Assembly (NCBI GenBank): GCA_002862645.1
Contig: PKDQ01000003.1
Location: forward strand, 1-59,211
Direction of reading: 5' to 3'
DNA from: Flavobacteriaceae bacterium
GTDB taxonomy: Bacteria; Bacteroidota; Bacteroidia; Flavobacteriales; Flavobacteriaceae
Length of the DNA stretch: 59,211 nt
The notes under the pieces were generated by a model. The model did no database searches, was not told the DNA's origin, and was given only the letters and a program-made list of their open reading frames with translations. The position numbers were made by a program, and so were the translations under genes. The number at the start of each line of letters is the position of its first letter. Position 1 is the first letter of the stretch. Shown here piece by piece: positions 16,294 to 25,181 of the stretch.

Positions 16294-17298
16294 ATGAGTA
16301 ACGAAAAAGAAGCCAAATTAAAAGCATTACAACTAACGCTAGATAAACTAGATAAAGCCTATGGCAAAGGCACCGTCATGAAAATGGGGGATAGCGTAAT
16401 TGAAAACATAGAAGCCATTTCTTCGGGATCTATAGGCCTAGATGTTGCCCTTGGTGTTGGAGGATATCCACGCGGAAGAGTAGTTGAGATTTACGGGCCA
16501 GAATCATCCGGTAAAACAACTCTAACCCTTCACGCCATAGCCGAATGCCAAAAGGCAGGAGGCATAGCCGCTTTTATTGATGCGGAACATGCTTTTGACC
16601 GTTACTATGCCAAAAATCTTGGTATTCAAATCGATGACCTCATCATTTCGCAACCCGATCACGGAGAACAAGCATTGGAAATTGCAGATAACTTGATTCG
16701 TTCGGGAGCGGTTGATATCGTAGTTGTGGATTCTGTCGCTGCACTTACACCTAAAAGCGAGATAGAAGGCGAAATGGGCGATTCTAAAATGGGTCTACAT
16801 GCACGCCTTATGTCACAGGCTTTGCGAAAACTAACCGCCTCTATTAGTAAAACGAAGTGTACCGTTATTTTTATCAATCAGTTGCGTGAAAAAATTGGGG
16901 TCATGTTTGGCAACCCAGAAACGACTACTGGCGGGAATGCATTGAAGTTTTACGCATCGGTCCGTTTGGACATTCGTCGTTCTACGCAAATCAAAGACAG
17001 TGCAGGCGCTGTTTTAGGAAATAAAACACGTGTTAAAGTGGTCAAAAACAAAGTTGCTCCACCATTTAAAACAGTTGAGTTTGATATCATGTATGGCCAA
17101 GGGATATCTCGTATAGGCGAATTGTTAGATATTGGCGTTGAAGCTGAAATCATTAAGAAGAGTGGTTCGTGGTTTAGCTATGGCGACACCAAACTCGGGC
17201 AGGGTAGAGATGCAGTAAAAACCCTTTTGGATGACAACCCAGAACTAGCGGAAGAAGTTGAAGGCAAGATTAAAGATATCGTTTCCGCTGCGGAATAA
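16294..17298 (+). CDS. recA: Recombinase RecA
   Basis: 334 residues. Walker [10 protein letters not shown] at 68-76, Walker [13 protein letters not shown] near 139-150, the L2 area [27 protein letters not shown], and a C-terminal wing. It forms ATP-dependent filaments on single-stranded DNA for strand exchange and repair. The acidic C-terminal tail is short, as is common in Bacteroidota. No LexA-type operator is visible upstream. A TACCTTAG sequence at about 16264 is a near match to the phylum -7 box. The end is 2 bp from the convergent plsC gene. Its usual partner in transformation, DprA, is broken in this window. Confidence 0.98.
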   Translation: MSNEKEAKLKALQLTLDKLDKAYGKGTVMKMGDSVIENIEAISSGSIGLDVALGVGGYPRGRVVEIYGPESSGKTTLTLHAIAECQKAGGIAAFIDAEHAFDRYYAKNLGIQIDDLIISQPDHGEQALEIADNLIRSGAVDIVVVDSVAALTPKSEIEGEMGDSKMGLHARLMSQALRKLTASISKTKCTVIFINQLREKIGVMFGNPETTTGGNALKFYASVRLDIRRSTQIKDSAGAVLGNKTRVKVVKNKVAPPFKTVEFDIMYGQGISRIGELLDIGVEAEIIKKSGSWFSYGDTKLGQGRDAVKTLLDDNPELAEEVEGKIKDIVSAAE

Positions 17299-17300
17299 TC

Positions 17301-18056
17301 CTAGCGACACCCTTCTTCTTTTAGCTTTTCAGTCATAAACTGATGCACCTTTTCTTTTAGCGCAGGCATGTCATCTTTTGTCATTCCTACAGTTTCAATA
17401 GGCGCATGAACATTAGCCCTAACAATTCCTGGCTTTCCTACCCAATATTTATATGAAAACTGGAAAGGAAAACGCTTTTTACAATCCGGTAGCGTGATGG
17501 GGACTATGGGAATTTGATGCTCAATGGCAAGACTAAAAGCACCATTTTTAAAGGTTGCCAAAAGCACATTTGGATCAGGCACCAAGCCTTCTGGGTAGAG
17601 CATGATATTAAAGCCGATTTTAATTTTATGGTTGGCCTGATAGTACACACTTTTTCTGCTTGAAGCACTGTCCCGATCTACCAAAATGGCAGCCCTTTTG
17701 TAAATGGTAGCAAAGAGCGGCAGACGATCAAGTTCTGACTTCCCTATAAAAACAGCAGGCTTTTTAATGGTCATAAAAATCATCATGATGTCAATCATGC
17801 TTAAATGATTCGCAACAAAAACATATTGTTTACTGTAATCCATTTTTGATTTATGTCGAATTAGCGGAACAAAACCCATACCAAACAAGATAAATGGGGA
17901 CCAAAAATAACGCGCCAAAAAATAAATGCCGCGGTACCATTTCTCTCGTAATAAGCAGAGTAGTAAGAGTGGAAAACACAAGGTAATTCCGACCGTAGAA
18001 AGGATGTAAAACCAAGCATTCCACAGTCCCAAAAGAAAAATGCGGATATAAAGCAT
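17301..18056 (-). CDS. plsC: 1-acyl-sn-glycerol-3-phosphate acyltransferase
   Basis: About 251 residues. An N-terminal membrane helix (WFYILSTVGITLCFPLLLLCLL) is followed by the NHLSMID acyltransferase box (HxxxxD), a GKSELD segment and MLYPEGLVPDPN, the glycerol-phosphate-binding region. It adds a second acyl chain to lysophosphatidic acid in phospholipid synthesis at the inner membrane. I choose the ATG at 18056 (MLYIRIFLLG); a longer frame from 18104 would run into the trpS promoter region. A second PlsC homologue is at 48935-49669. Confidence 0.88.
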   Translation of the reverse strand: MLYIRIFLLGLWNAWFYILSTVGITLCFPLLLLCLLREKWYRGIYFLARYFWSPFILFGMGFVPLIRHKSKMDYSKQYVFVANHLSMIDIMMIFMTIKKPAVFIGKSELDRLPLFATIYKRAAILVDRDSASSRKSVYYQANHKIKIGFNIMLYPEGLVPDPNVLLATFKNGAFSLAIEHQIPIVPITLPDCKKRFPFQFSYKYWVGKPGIVRANVHAPIETVGMTKDDMPALKEKVHQFMTEKLKEEGCR

Positions 18057-18091
18057 GTTGTCAAAAGTAGCGATTGATGGCTTAAATCCAT

Positions 18092-18099
18092 TATTTTTG
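18092..18099 (+). promoter_or_regulatory. Putative -7 promoter element of trpS
   Basis: TATTTTTG matches the Bacteroidota TAnnTTTG -7 consensus 17 bp before the trpS ATG. A TTG at 18074-18076 is the only -33 candidate, but its 15-nt spacing is shorter than the usual 17-23. Confidence 0.45.
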
Positions 18100-18115
18100 T
18101 GCAAACACTATAGCT

Positions 18116-19096
18116 ATGGCACGTATCCTTACCGGAATTCAAAGCACGGGAACACCGCATTTAGGCAACCTTTTAGGGGCTATAATTCCTGCCATAGATA
18201 TGGCAAAGCAATCAAACGACGAGGCCTTTTTATTTATTGCCGACATGCACTCCCTTACCCAAATCAAAGATGCAGCGGAATTAAAAGCCAATACCCACAA
18301 AACAGCTGCGGCTTGGTTGGCTTCCGGACTTGATCCCGACAGCACGTGTTTTTATCGTCAGTCAGATGTGCCAGAAGTAACGGAACTCGCATGGTATCTG
18401 AACTGCTCGTTTCCTTACAGCCGGTTGACACTAGCCCACTCTTTTAAGGACAAAGCCGACAGGCTTGAAGACGTCAATGCAGGACTTTTTACGTATCCCA
18501 TGCTGATGGCAGCAGATATTTTGTTGTATGATGCCAACTGGGTACCTGTAGGAAAAGATCAGCTGCAGCATTTGGAAATGACACGAGACGTTGCCAGTAG
18601 ATTTCATGCCGCTTTTGGAGAAACCTTTGTCTTGCCCGAAGCCAAGCTGCAAGACAATGCACAATATGTTTTAGGAACCGATGGCGCCAAGATGAGCAAG
18701 TCAAAAAACAATACTATCGACGTTTTTTTGCCAGAAAAAAAGTTGCGCAAGCAAGTAATGGACATTGCTACGGACAGCACACCCCTCGAAGCACCAAAAG
18801 ATCCAGACAGTTGTACCGTATTTGCGCTGTACACCTTGATTGCAGATCCAGCTGATGTCGCTGTAATGCGAAAAAAATATGAGTCAGGCAGCAATGGCTA
18901 TGGCCATGCAAAACAGGCACTATATGAAGCCATTCTTGAACGCTTTTCTGAAGCCAGATCAAAGTTTGATGAATTTATGGCACATCCAGAGGTACTGGAG
19001 GCCCAACTTCAAAAAGGAGCCGTTAAGGCGCGTAGCGTAGCCCAAGAGGTCCTTCAACGCGTACGCAAGAATCTAGGCTACACTACAACAGTTTAA
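18116..19096 (+). CDS. trpS: Tryptophanyl-tRNA synthetase
   Basis: 326 residues, a normal length for class I TrpRS. The HIGH-type motif is TPHLGN at 13-18 and the KMSKS motif is KMSKS at 192-196, with FTYPMLMAADILLYDA between them as in all TrpRS. It charges tRNA-Trp. It is divergent from plsC and converges with the dprA remnant, whose stop lies 14 bp inside the trpS end. There is nothing odd in the protein itself. Confidence 0.97.
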   Translation: MARILTGIQSTGTPHLGNLLGAIIPAIDMAKQSNDEAFLFIADMHSLTQIKDAAELKANTHKTAAAWLASGLDPDSTCFYRQSDVPEVTELAWYLNCSFPYSRLTLAHSFKDKADRLEDVNAGLFTYPMLMAADILLYDANWVPVGKDQLQHLEMTRDVASRFHAAFGETFVLPEAKLQDNAQYVLGTDGAKMSKSKNNTIDVFLPEKKLRKQVMDIATDSTPLEAPKDPDSCTVFALYTLIADPADVAVMRKKYESGSNGYGHAKQALYEAILERFSEARSKFDEFMAHPEVLEAQLQKGAVKARSVAQEVLQRVRKNLGYTTTV

Positions 19097-19542
19097 ACAA
19101 TTTACCCGCTTGCGCCATTACTACCCCTTTTATTTCAAGTTGAAAAAGGAGGCTTGAAACATCACTTATTTTTAGCGAAGTATCCAAAGCAATGAGACCT
19201 ATGTGTTTGGGCGTTGCACTCATGTGCTTAACAACTTGTTGCTCTTTGTCGTTTAGACGTACAAACAATTCTCTTTGTGGAGCTGTTGCTTTTTCTTTTT
19301 TCCAGCCAATTAGCTGCGTCACATCCGCGCCACTTCTTTTTCTGCCGCACCCCACAGCTGTTGGCTTCTGGACGTTTAAATTCCGTAGCAGTGCTGTTAA
19401 ATGGCTTGCTATTTTCACGGTCAATGCGTTGAAAAACGGCTTCAGCACTTCCAAAATGATGAATGAGTTTTCGGGCGGTGCTGCAGCCAATCTTTGAAAG
19501 TTTGGGCAGCACAATAGCTGCAATAAGTTCGGTTGTTTTCAT
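19083..19542 (-). pseudogene. dprA: DNA processing protein DprA, internally deleted and frameshifted
   Basis: Two frames together resemble the two ends of DprA. From ATG at 19542 the frame reads MKTTELIAAIVLPKLSKIG and STARKLIHHFGSAEAVF, the N-terminal helix-hairpin-helix. In another frame the 3' half reads SGADVTQLIGWKKE, then LFVRLNDKEQQVVKHM, LDTSLKISDVSSLLFQLEIK and AQAGKLFKLL, the C-terminal winged helix. The central Rossmann-like domain (with GxGSR), which normally makes up about two thirds of the protein and binds single-stranded DNA and RecA, is absent. The locus is about 460 bp where about 1.1 kb is expected. It is probably a dead gene produced by an internal deletion between about 19340 and 19440. 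Confidence 0.75.
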
Positions 19543-19600
19543 AAGATTAGGCACCACTAAATTACAAAAGCGAATGGTTTTAAAAATCCACCAAAAAATG

Positions 19601-19608
19601 TACATTTG
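19601..19608 (+). promoter_or_regulatory. Putative -7 promoter element of the SPOR-domain gene
   Basis: TACATTTG is an exact TAnnTTTG match that ends 4 bp before the chosen ATG at 19613, so the transcript would have almost no leader. No well-spaced TTG is seen upstream. Confidence 0.4.
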
Positions 19609-19612
19609 TATT

Positions 19613-20518
19613 ATGGAGCTCGCACCACACATACATTATTTACTTTACCGCCACGATTGCCTTAGCCTTCCAGGCTTTGGGGCTTTTTTGGTGGAGCATA
19701 AAGAAGCATTTTTTGATGCGGAGCAACAACGCTATCATCCACCGCGTAAGGTGTTGTCATTTAATGAACAGCTACAATCCAACGACGGCATCTTGGCAAC
19801 GCACATGGCGCATGTTTTGCAGTGTTCCTATGAGCGTGCTGTATTGGACATTCACCAGCAGATAATTTCTTTGAAAGAACGCGCCCACAAATGCAAGCTT
19901 AAAATCGCTACTCTGGGAATATTCGAAACGAATTCAGAGGGCAAACTTGTATTTAGCGCCGAGCAGGGATTGAATTTCTTAGCAGCAAGCTATGCGCTTC
20001 CACAATTGGACGCACAACCCATATCACGCAGTGTTGCCGAAGCAGCCCCAACGCCTGTTTTTACGTTGGAACCCCAGCAGTCTAGCCCCTTTATGCGTAG
20101 GGCCATGGTAGTTGCTAGCTTTTTAGCCTTGTTAGCTTTGGGCACCAATTATGTGCTAGACCAACAAACCGAATTACTTTGGAAACAAGAGCAAACACTA
20201 CGCGAAAACGCTCGTGAGCAAGCCGCCGCCGCTGTTTATGACCTTGGCGAATTACCAACGCTACATGTTGTTGCAACTAAAGCTGTTGTCCTAGGCTATC
20301 ATGTTATTGCCGGATCTTTCCGCAGCCAAAACAACGCCGACCGCCTTGTCAATAGCCTTAAGCGTAAGGGCTACTACCAAGCAGCAAGACTACCCAAAAC
20401 CAGTAACGGATTTCACCAAGTTTCTTTTGCTGCCTATGCTACGCAACGAGAAGCGTACAATGCCAAAGCAGGCTTTTTGGAAGACAATCACCCAGACGTT
20501 TGGGTACTGAAAAAATAA
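19613..20518 (+). CDS. SPOR-domain membrane protein with N-terminal HU-CCDC81-like domain
   Basis: 301 residues. Residues 1-75 (ELAPHIHYLLYRHDCLSLPGFG, then FLVEHKEA) resemble the HU/CCDC81-type DNA-binding-like domain seen at the start of Bacteroidota SPOR proteins. A single membrane helix follows at 161-180. The C-terminal SPOR domain spans 226-301 (VLGYHVIAGSFRSQNNAD). SPOR domains bind denuded peptidoglycan glycans at division sites. I place the start at ATG 19613; the frame is open further up but overlaps the dprA remnant, and the family starts at this point. The thioesterase gene follows 5 bp later. Confidence 0.82.
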   Translation: MELAPHIHYLLYRHDCLSLPGFGAFLVEHKEAFFDAEQQRYHPPRKVLSFNEQLQSNDGILATHMAHVLQCSYERAVLDIHQQIISLKERAHKCKLKIATLGIFETNSEGKLVFSAEQGLNFLAASYALPQLDAQPISRSVAEAAPTPVFTLEPQQSSPFMRRAMVVASFLALLALGTNYVLDQQTELLWKQEQTLRENAREQAAAAVYDLGELPTLHVVATKAVVLGYHVIAGSFRSQNNADRLVNSLKRKGYYQAARLPKTSNGFHQVSFAAYATQREAYNAKAGFLEDNHPDVWVLKK

Positions 20519-20523
20519 CACCC

Positions 20524-21033
20524 ATGGAACCAAAACACCCTAGTGCTTCCAAGACGGTTATGACCGACTTGGTACTGCCCTCTGATACCAATCCCATAAA
20601 CAACTTGTTTGGTGGTGAGCTGTTGGCACGTATGGACCGAGCAGCCTGTATTGCAGCAGAGCGCCATTCCGAGCAGGTGGTGGTTACCGCTTCGGTAAAT
20701 CATGTGCACTTTAGAAAGCCCGTGCCCCTAGGCAGTGTACTTACGCTAGAGGCCAAGGTCTCTCGTGCTTTTGGCACTTCAATGGAGGTGTTTATAGATG
20801 TGTGGAAGGAAGAGCATGAAAAGCTCACAAAGGAAAAAGTAAATGAAGCTATCTACACTTTTGTTGCTGTGAATAAAGCGGGTACTCCAGTGGCCGTACC
20901 GGCTATTGCACCCGAAACGGCTTTGGAACAAGAGCGCTATGCAGGTGCCCTGCGCCGCAGACAGCTTAGCCTTATTTTGGCAGGCAAACTCAACCCTGAA
21001 GAGGCTACGGAACTAAAGGCGCTTTTTAGTTAA
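20524..21033 (+). CDS. Acyl-CoA thioesterase, hotdog fold
   Basis: 169 residues of the YciA/BFIT type. PSDTNPINNLFGGELLARMD is the start of the hotdog helix with the catalytic Asn/Asp area, followed by ACIAAERH, VNHVHFRKPVPLGS and FVAVNKAGTPVAVP. These enzymes release CoA from acyl-CoA. I start at the ATG 5 bp after the SPOR gene stop; an earlier in-frame codon would overlap that gene. It is likely co-transcribed with the SPOR gene. A long AT-rich gap follows. Confidence 0.9.
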   Translation: MEPKHPSASKTVMTDLVLPSDTNPINNLFGGELLARMDRAACIAAERHSEQVVVTASVNHVHFRKPVPLGSVLTLEAKVSRAFGTSMEVFIDVWKEEHEKLTKEKVNEAIYTFVAVNKAGTPVAVPAIAPETALEQERYAGALRRRQLSLILAGKLNPEEATELKALFS

Positions 21034-21216
21034 TTTTCCTTAGTAGATAAACACGCAAAGTTAACGTTTTGTATATGGTGTTTTAGCATCTCATAGGGTG
21101 CTATGCACTATACTCTTTGTTGTTGGTAGCTTTGTTCTTTTTAGTCGTCACGTTTTTAATTATTTCAATAATCTTATTTATGTATCATTGTCTCTTTCTG
21201 AACTTAAATATCCTGT

Positions 21217-21390
21217 CTATTGATTTGAAAATACTGTGTGAGTTGCTTCAATGAGTACAGCATTAAGGGGATTTTTAGCAAGACGTATATCGGCCGAAGT
21301 TTGGTGCTTGTGCTTAGCGATGCGCATGATGCTTGGTGCATAGGTGGCGATTGTGTAGATTGAGCACAAGAATCTTAAAATATCAAAAAC
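21217..21390 (-). pseudogene. Possible coding remnant
   Basis: A minus-strand frame of about 57 codons without a good N-terminal start reads SIMRIAKHKHQTSADIRLAK and continues NPLNAVLIEATHTVFSNQ to a TAG at 21217-21219. Codon use and local GC are gene-like, unlike the surrounding DNA. The family is not recognised; it may be the end of a lost gene. Confidence 0.3.
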
Positions 21391-21420
21391 TCATTTTGTT
21401 TAAAAAAACGTCAAAAAATT

Positions 21421-21437
21421 ACTAAAAACAGTTAAAA
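21421..21437 (+). repeat. 17-bp direct repeat, copy 1
   Basis: ACTAAAAACAGTTAAAA; it matches the second copy at 21740-21756 at 16 of 17 positions. Purpose unknown. Confidence 0.45.
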
Positions 21438-21739
21438 ACAGCGCATTTTTAATCCTTTTTAGACAAAATAAACAAAAATGATAAAGTCTGTGTATTTAAA
21501 ATAAGCTTTTTTAGCTTCATTTCATTTGACTAAAAGCACCATTTTAAAAAACCATTTTTTGCTAAAAATAGATTAAAAAAGGACAAATTTATCCAATAAT
21601 AAACGGGTATTAGTCGTTTTTAGCCCGAAAAAAGCAAAAGTTAATATTTTTGGTGTTTTAAAAAAGGGCAGTTTTGTCTTGTGGTCTTAGTTTTCAGTAA
21701 TACAGCCATAAAAAGGAGGACAGTTTTTACCTAAAAAAA

Positions 21740-21756
21740 ACTAAAAACAGTCAAAA
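21740..21756 (+). repeat. 17-bp direct repeat, copy 2
   Basis: ACTAAAAACAGTCAAAA, 319 bp after copy 1 within the same AT-rich gap, with one mismatch. Confidence 0.45.
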
Positions 21757-21896
21757 GTTATTAAAAATGACTTAAAAGTATGCAGAAAACAGCTTTTTAT
21801 ATAAAAAATTAAAAAAAATTAAATTCGATATCGCCTTTTATTTGCATTTAGAAACACGTACCTATACTAACGGACAAACACTCACCGCCCGTTTTG

Positions 21897-21904
21897 TACC
21901 TTTG
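21897..21904 (+). promoter_or_regulatory. Putative -7 promoter element of yicC-gmk-nadD
   Basis: TACCTTTG matches TAnnTTTG exactly and lies 17 bp before the yicC ATG. No clear TTG is seen at the usual -33 spacing. Confidence 0.45.
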
Positions 21905-21921
21905 TGCTTTAATAAAGCGAT

Positions 21922-22782
21922 ATGATTATATCCATGACTGGCTACGGCAAAGCGGAGTTTAATGCACAAGGCAAAAAATTGCGCATTGAAATTAAGTCGC
22001 TTAACAGCAAATCATTTGACCTCAATTTTCGTGCCCCCGCCTATTATAGAGGTCTTGATTTGAACGCACGTAAACAGCTAACAGCCCTGCTGCACCGTGG
22101 CAAGTGTGAAGTAAATGTATTCGAAGAATGGGTTGCCGGTCAAGGTGCAGCCCCGATTAACAAAGCCGTGGTGGCACACTACATGGACGAATTAAAAGCA
22201 ATTTCTCCTTTGTCAGAAGAGGCGCTTTTGCCAACCGTGATGCGCATGCCTAATGTATTTGCATCAGCAGATGATAGTATTTCGGACGATGAGCAAGCCA
22301 TTTTTTTAAGCACCCTTAACAAAGCCGCTGAAGCCTTGGTAGCTTACCGAGAGCAAGAAGGCTTTTCTTTGGAACAAGACCTCACCAACCAATTGGAGCA
22401 AATCAAAGCACAGCTAAAAAGCATAGCCGCGCAAGCTCATACGCGTATAGCCACACGCAAGCAAAAACTAGAGGAACAATTACGTCAGCTAACCCTTGAG
22501 TATGATCAAGACCGTTTGGAGCAAGAGCTGGTTTTTTATCTCGAAAAATGGGACATTAATGAAGAGTTGGTACGCCTTGAGCATCACCTTAACTATTTTC
22601 AAAGTAACCTCGACGAAAAAACCCCGACCAAAGGAAAAAAACTAGGATTTATCGCCCAAGAAATGGGACGTGAAATCAACACCATCGGGTCTAAAGCTAA
22701 TGATGCGGAATTCCAAAAATCTGTTGTTAGCATGAAAGATGCCTTGGAGCGCATCAAAGAACAAGTACTCAACGTCTTGTAA
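21922..22782 (+). CDS. yicC: YicC/YloC family endoribonuclease
   Basis: 286 residues. The family start MIISMTGYGKAE is followed by IEIKSLNSKSFDLNFRAP, and the C-terminal DUF1732 region contains LEHHLNYFQ and GKKLGFIAQEMGREINTIGSKAND. YicC-type proteins are stress-linked endoribonucleases. The gene overlaps gmk by one base (TAATG) and leads a conserved yicC-gmk-nadD operon. The length and both ends are normal. Confidence 0.95.
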   Translation: MIISMTGYGKAEFNAQGKKLRIEIKSLNSKSFDLNFRAPAYYRGLDLNARKQLTALLHRGKCEVNVFEEWVAGQGAAPINKAVVAHYMDELKAISPLSEEALLPTVMRMPNVFASADDSISDDEQAIFLSTLNKAAEALVAYREQEGFSLEQDLTNQLEQIKAQLKSIAAQAHTRIATRKQKLEEQLRQLTLEYDQDRLEQELVFYLEKWDINEELVRLEHHLNYFQSNLDEKTPTKGKKLGFIAQEMGREINTIGSKANDAEFQKSVVSMKDALERIKEQVLNVL

Positions 22783-23354
22783 TGAAAACGGCAACATGTA
22801 TTGTTTTATCGGCCCCTTCGGGTAGTGGAAAAACAACCATTGCCAAACACTTGCTTGCGCTGGAACACCTCAACTTGGCGTTTTCTGTTTCGGCTACTTC
22901 TAGACCGCCACGAGGACTAGAAGTAGACGGGGAACACTACTATTTTTTGTCTGAAGCAGCATTTAAAGCCAAAATTGCCGAAGGCGCATTTGCTGAATAC
23001 GAAGAGGTATATCCTGGCATGTTTTACGGCACATTAAAATCTGAGGTAGCTCGCATTTGGGCGTTGGGTAAGAATGTTGTCTTTGACATAGACGTATTAG
23101 GAGGATTAAAAATCAAAAAGCAGTTTCCCCAAAAAACCATTTCTATATTCATCAAACCTCCTAGTGAGGCAGCCCTGGCAGAGCGGTTGCGCCAACGAGG
23201 CACGGATAGCGCTGACAAAATAGCCATGCGCTTGGAAAAGGCCCATGCTGAAATGGCTCGCGCCAACGATTTTGACGTTTTAGTGGTAAATGATAATTTG
23301 GAAACAGCCAAAAGCGAAACGGAAGAACACATCACTAACTTTTTGACAGAATGA
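22782..23354 (+). CDS. gmk: Guanylate kinase
   Basis: 190 residues. The P-loop is APSGSGKTT at 11-19, then SATSRPPRGLEVDGEHYYF (GMP binding) and the lid region RLRQRGTDS. It phosphorylates GMP and dGMP to the diphosphates with ATP. The start shares an A with the yicC stop and the end overlaps nadD by 4 nt (ATGA), so translation is coupled along the operon. Confidence 0.97.
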   Translation: MKTATCIVLSAPSGSGKTTIAKHLLALEHLNLAFSVSATSRPPRGLEVDGEHYYFLSEAAFKAKIAEGAFAEYEEVYPGMFYGTLKSEVARIWALGKNVVFDIDVLGGLKIKKQFPQKTISIFIKPPSEAALAERLRQRGTDSADKIAMRLEKAHAEMARANDFDVLVVNDNLETAKSETEEHITNFLTE

Positions 23355-23917
23355 AGCGGATAGCGCTATTTTTCGGAAGTTTCAATCCTATTCACAAAGG
23401 ACATATCGGTATTGGCCAGGCAGCACTCGATCAACAAAAGGTAGACGAGGTACATTATATATTGACCCCACAGAACCCACATAAAAATACGGCTGCGCTT
23501 TTACGCGAAGAGCACCGCTGGAAAATGTTAATAAAAGCCTTAGCCCCATATGATGGTTTGGTAGCAAACGATATTGAGTTGCAAATGCCCAAACCAAATT
23601 ATACAGCCCACACCCTTCAAAAACTTACGACAGCGCATCCTGATCATACCTATATCATGCTGATGGGCGCCGACAGCGCAACAGGGTTGGATGCATGGAA
23701 AAATGCGGCTTTTATCAAACAATTCCCCTTATTGATTTATCCCAGAAATGATATTTCTTTAGATGCATTTACATCAGCTCAGCGCCTTGATGTTCCCTTG
23801 TTGGATGTTTCTGCTACAAGTATTCGCAAAACAAAGGATATACTGCTGTTAAAAGCGTGGTTACCCGATGAGGTTATTGCCTATATGCAAGCACACCAAC
23901 TTCTTAATGATATTTAA
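23351..23917 (+). CDS. nadD: Nicotinate-nucleotide adenylyltransferase
   Basis: 188 residues of the nucleotidyltransferase fold: FFGSFNPIHKGHIGIG at 8-22, with the (H/T)xGH-type HKGH motif, and the late SATSIRK motif that binds ATP phosphates. It joins nicotinate mononucleotide to AMP in NAD synthesis. It is the third gene after yicC and gmk. Its end overlaps the convergent AlbA_2-domain gene by 14 nt. Confidence 0.95.
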   Translation: MKRIALFFGSFNPIHKGHIGIGQAALDQQKVDEVHYILTPQNPHKNTAALLREEHRWKMLIKALAPYDGLVANDIELQMPKPNYTAHTLQKLTTAHPDHTYIMLMGADSATGLDAWKNAAFIKQFPLLIYPRNDISLDAFTSAQRLDVPLLDVSATSIRKTKDILLLKAWLPDEVIAYMQAHQLLNDI

Positions 23918-25043
23918 TCTTTCGCAGTATCCGTTGGGTGTCTTTTAGACCTTGGTAGGTTTGTTCGCCATGCTGTTTCAGTACTGCAGCGAGTTCGTTC
24001 AGTTTTCCTAATGCAGCTTCAAATCCGTTGAGGTAACATAACATATAGCTAGGCGCCAAGTTATCCACATCTTCCTTTTCGTTTTTGGTCAGGCTTAGGT
24101 TTTTTAGCAACTTTTCAGCCAATGCATTGTTGGCATTATAGATATGGTGTAGCAGTTTTTTTTCATATTTCGGTGGCGCAAACAAAAATGCGGAGTCAAT
24201 TTGGTATGAACCTTTGTTGTCAAACAAAAAAGTCACCCGCTCAAGGGGATAATATTTATAGGCATTATTAAATCCTAAACGCACATATTCAATAAGACTA
24301 AACGAATGAGCGTCCATTTCAATTTCTACTTCATCGTGAGTAGAGTAGAACAATTTTACATGCTCATTGATGAGTTCAACATCTACTCTAGAATAATAAG
24401 ACGTTCCTTTTTCCTTTTTTTCCAGCCCTGCCCAACAGAGCACAAACGATTCCTTAAAAACTTTGTAACTGGGTTTTAATACGTTGTCATGACGATTCAT
24501 AAAATCAACAACCCCATCGAGCGTTAATTCGATGTTATTTTGCGCGTGTTTTTCAATTTCTGCCACCACCGCCGAATTGGTATCTAGCAGCTCTATGTCA
24601 AAAACTTTGGAAACGGATATACTACCCTCTCTAAAAAACACAGCACCTCCAAAATATTTCCAAATGTTTTTTCGCAGTGCGGTAATTTCATTGGCCGGCC
24701 TTATGGTTACCAACCCTACAACCTTTCCTTCAGCTAAATGCGGAAAGTGAATGTTTTCGTAAAGGACCACGGGCGGGTTATCTAAATAGGCATTGATGAG
24801 GTTTTGCAGTTTGGCATCATCAAAAAAGTCTACTCCGCGAATGCTGCTGTCCCCATCATCTACGCCTACAACGATGTATGAGTTGTTTTTTGGATTGGAA
24901 TTCGATAAGGCACAAATGTGTTTTAGGAACTTAGCCTTGCCTTCACGCTGGCTTAAATTCAGCTGTCTTTTTTTATCGTAAAAACTGTTTTCATCGTTGT
25001 GCGCTAGCAAGCTTTTGATGAGCAGCCTTTTATTAATCATCAC
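23904..25043 (-). CDS. AlbA_2/Schlafen-type putative DNA-binding protein
   Basis: 379 residues. The N-terminal half has the AlbA_2 pattern seen in Schlafen-like and transcription-regulating ATPase-like proteins: an acidic/basic start (ENSFYDKKRQLNL), AKFLKHICALSNSN, YIVVGVDDGDSSIRG, LINAYLDNPP and VVGLVTIRPA. The C-terminal half (about 190-379) is not recognised. It probably binds nucleic acid, but its role is unknown. It is divergent from moxR across about 140 bp. Similar genes are often found next to this operon in flavobacteria, an impression from memory rather than something shown here. Confidence 0.75.
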   Translation of the reverse strand: MMINKRLLIKSLLAHNDENSFYDKKRQLNLSQREGKAKFLKHICALSNSNPKNNSYIVVGVDDGDSSIRGVDFFDDAKLQNLINAYLDNPPVVLYENIHFPHLAEGKVVGLVTIRPANEITALRKNIWKYFGGAVFFREGSISVSKVFDIELLDTNSAVVAEIEKHAQNNIELTLDGVVDFMNRHDNVLKPSYKVFKESFVLCWAGLEKKEKGTSYYSRVDVELINEHVKLFYSTHDEVEIEMDAHSFSLIEYVRLGFNNAYKYYPLERVTFLFDNKGSYQIDSAFLFAPPKYEKKLLHHIYNANNALAEKLLKNLSLTKNEKEDVDNLAPSYMLCYLNGFEAALGKLNELAAVLKQHGEQTYQGLKDTQRILRKIKYH

Positions 25044-25181
25044 AAATGTTTAATGCAAAGTTAGTAAGCTATTTCAACACTTTTTGTAATACCTTTGAGA
25101 AGCCCTATTTTTAACCAAATGTTAACAGGTGCACGGCACATTTTTGTACATTTTGCAACGCTAATTAAAAAAACAAAACAC

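Larger units (their letters stand above)
21034..21921. other. 888-bp AT-rich intergenic region
   Basis: There is no convincing intact gene on either strand. The left part (about 21240-21365) is richer in GC and holds a possible coding remnant. The right part (21370-21860) is very AT-rich, with many A and T tracts and a repeated ACTAAAAACAGTYAAAA motif. The last 25 bases carry the likely yicC promoter. One TTATCCAAT resembles a DnaA box but stands alone. It is by far the longest gap in an otherwise tightly packed window. Confidence 0.7.

Noticed and set aside
21580-21600. TTATCCAAT as part of a replication origin
   Set aside because: It is a single imperfect DnaA-box-like match; no cluster, no dnaA or dnaN nearby, and AT-rich DNA alone is not evidence.
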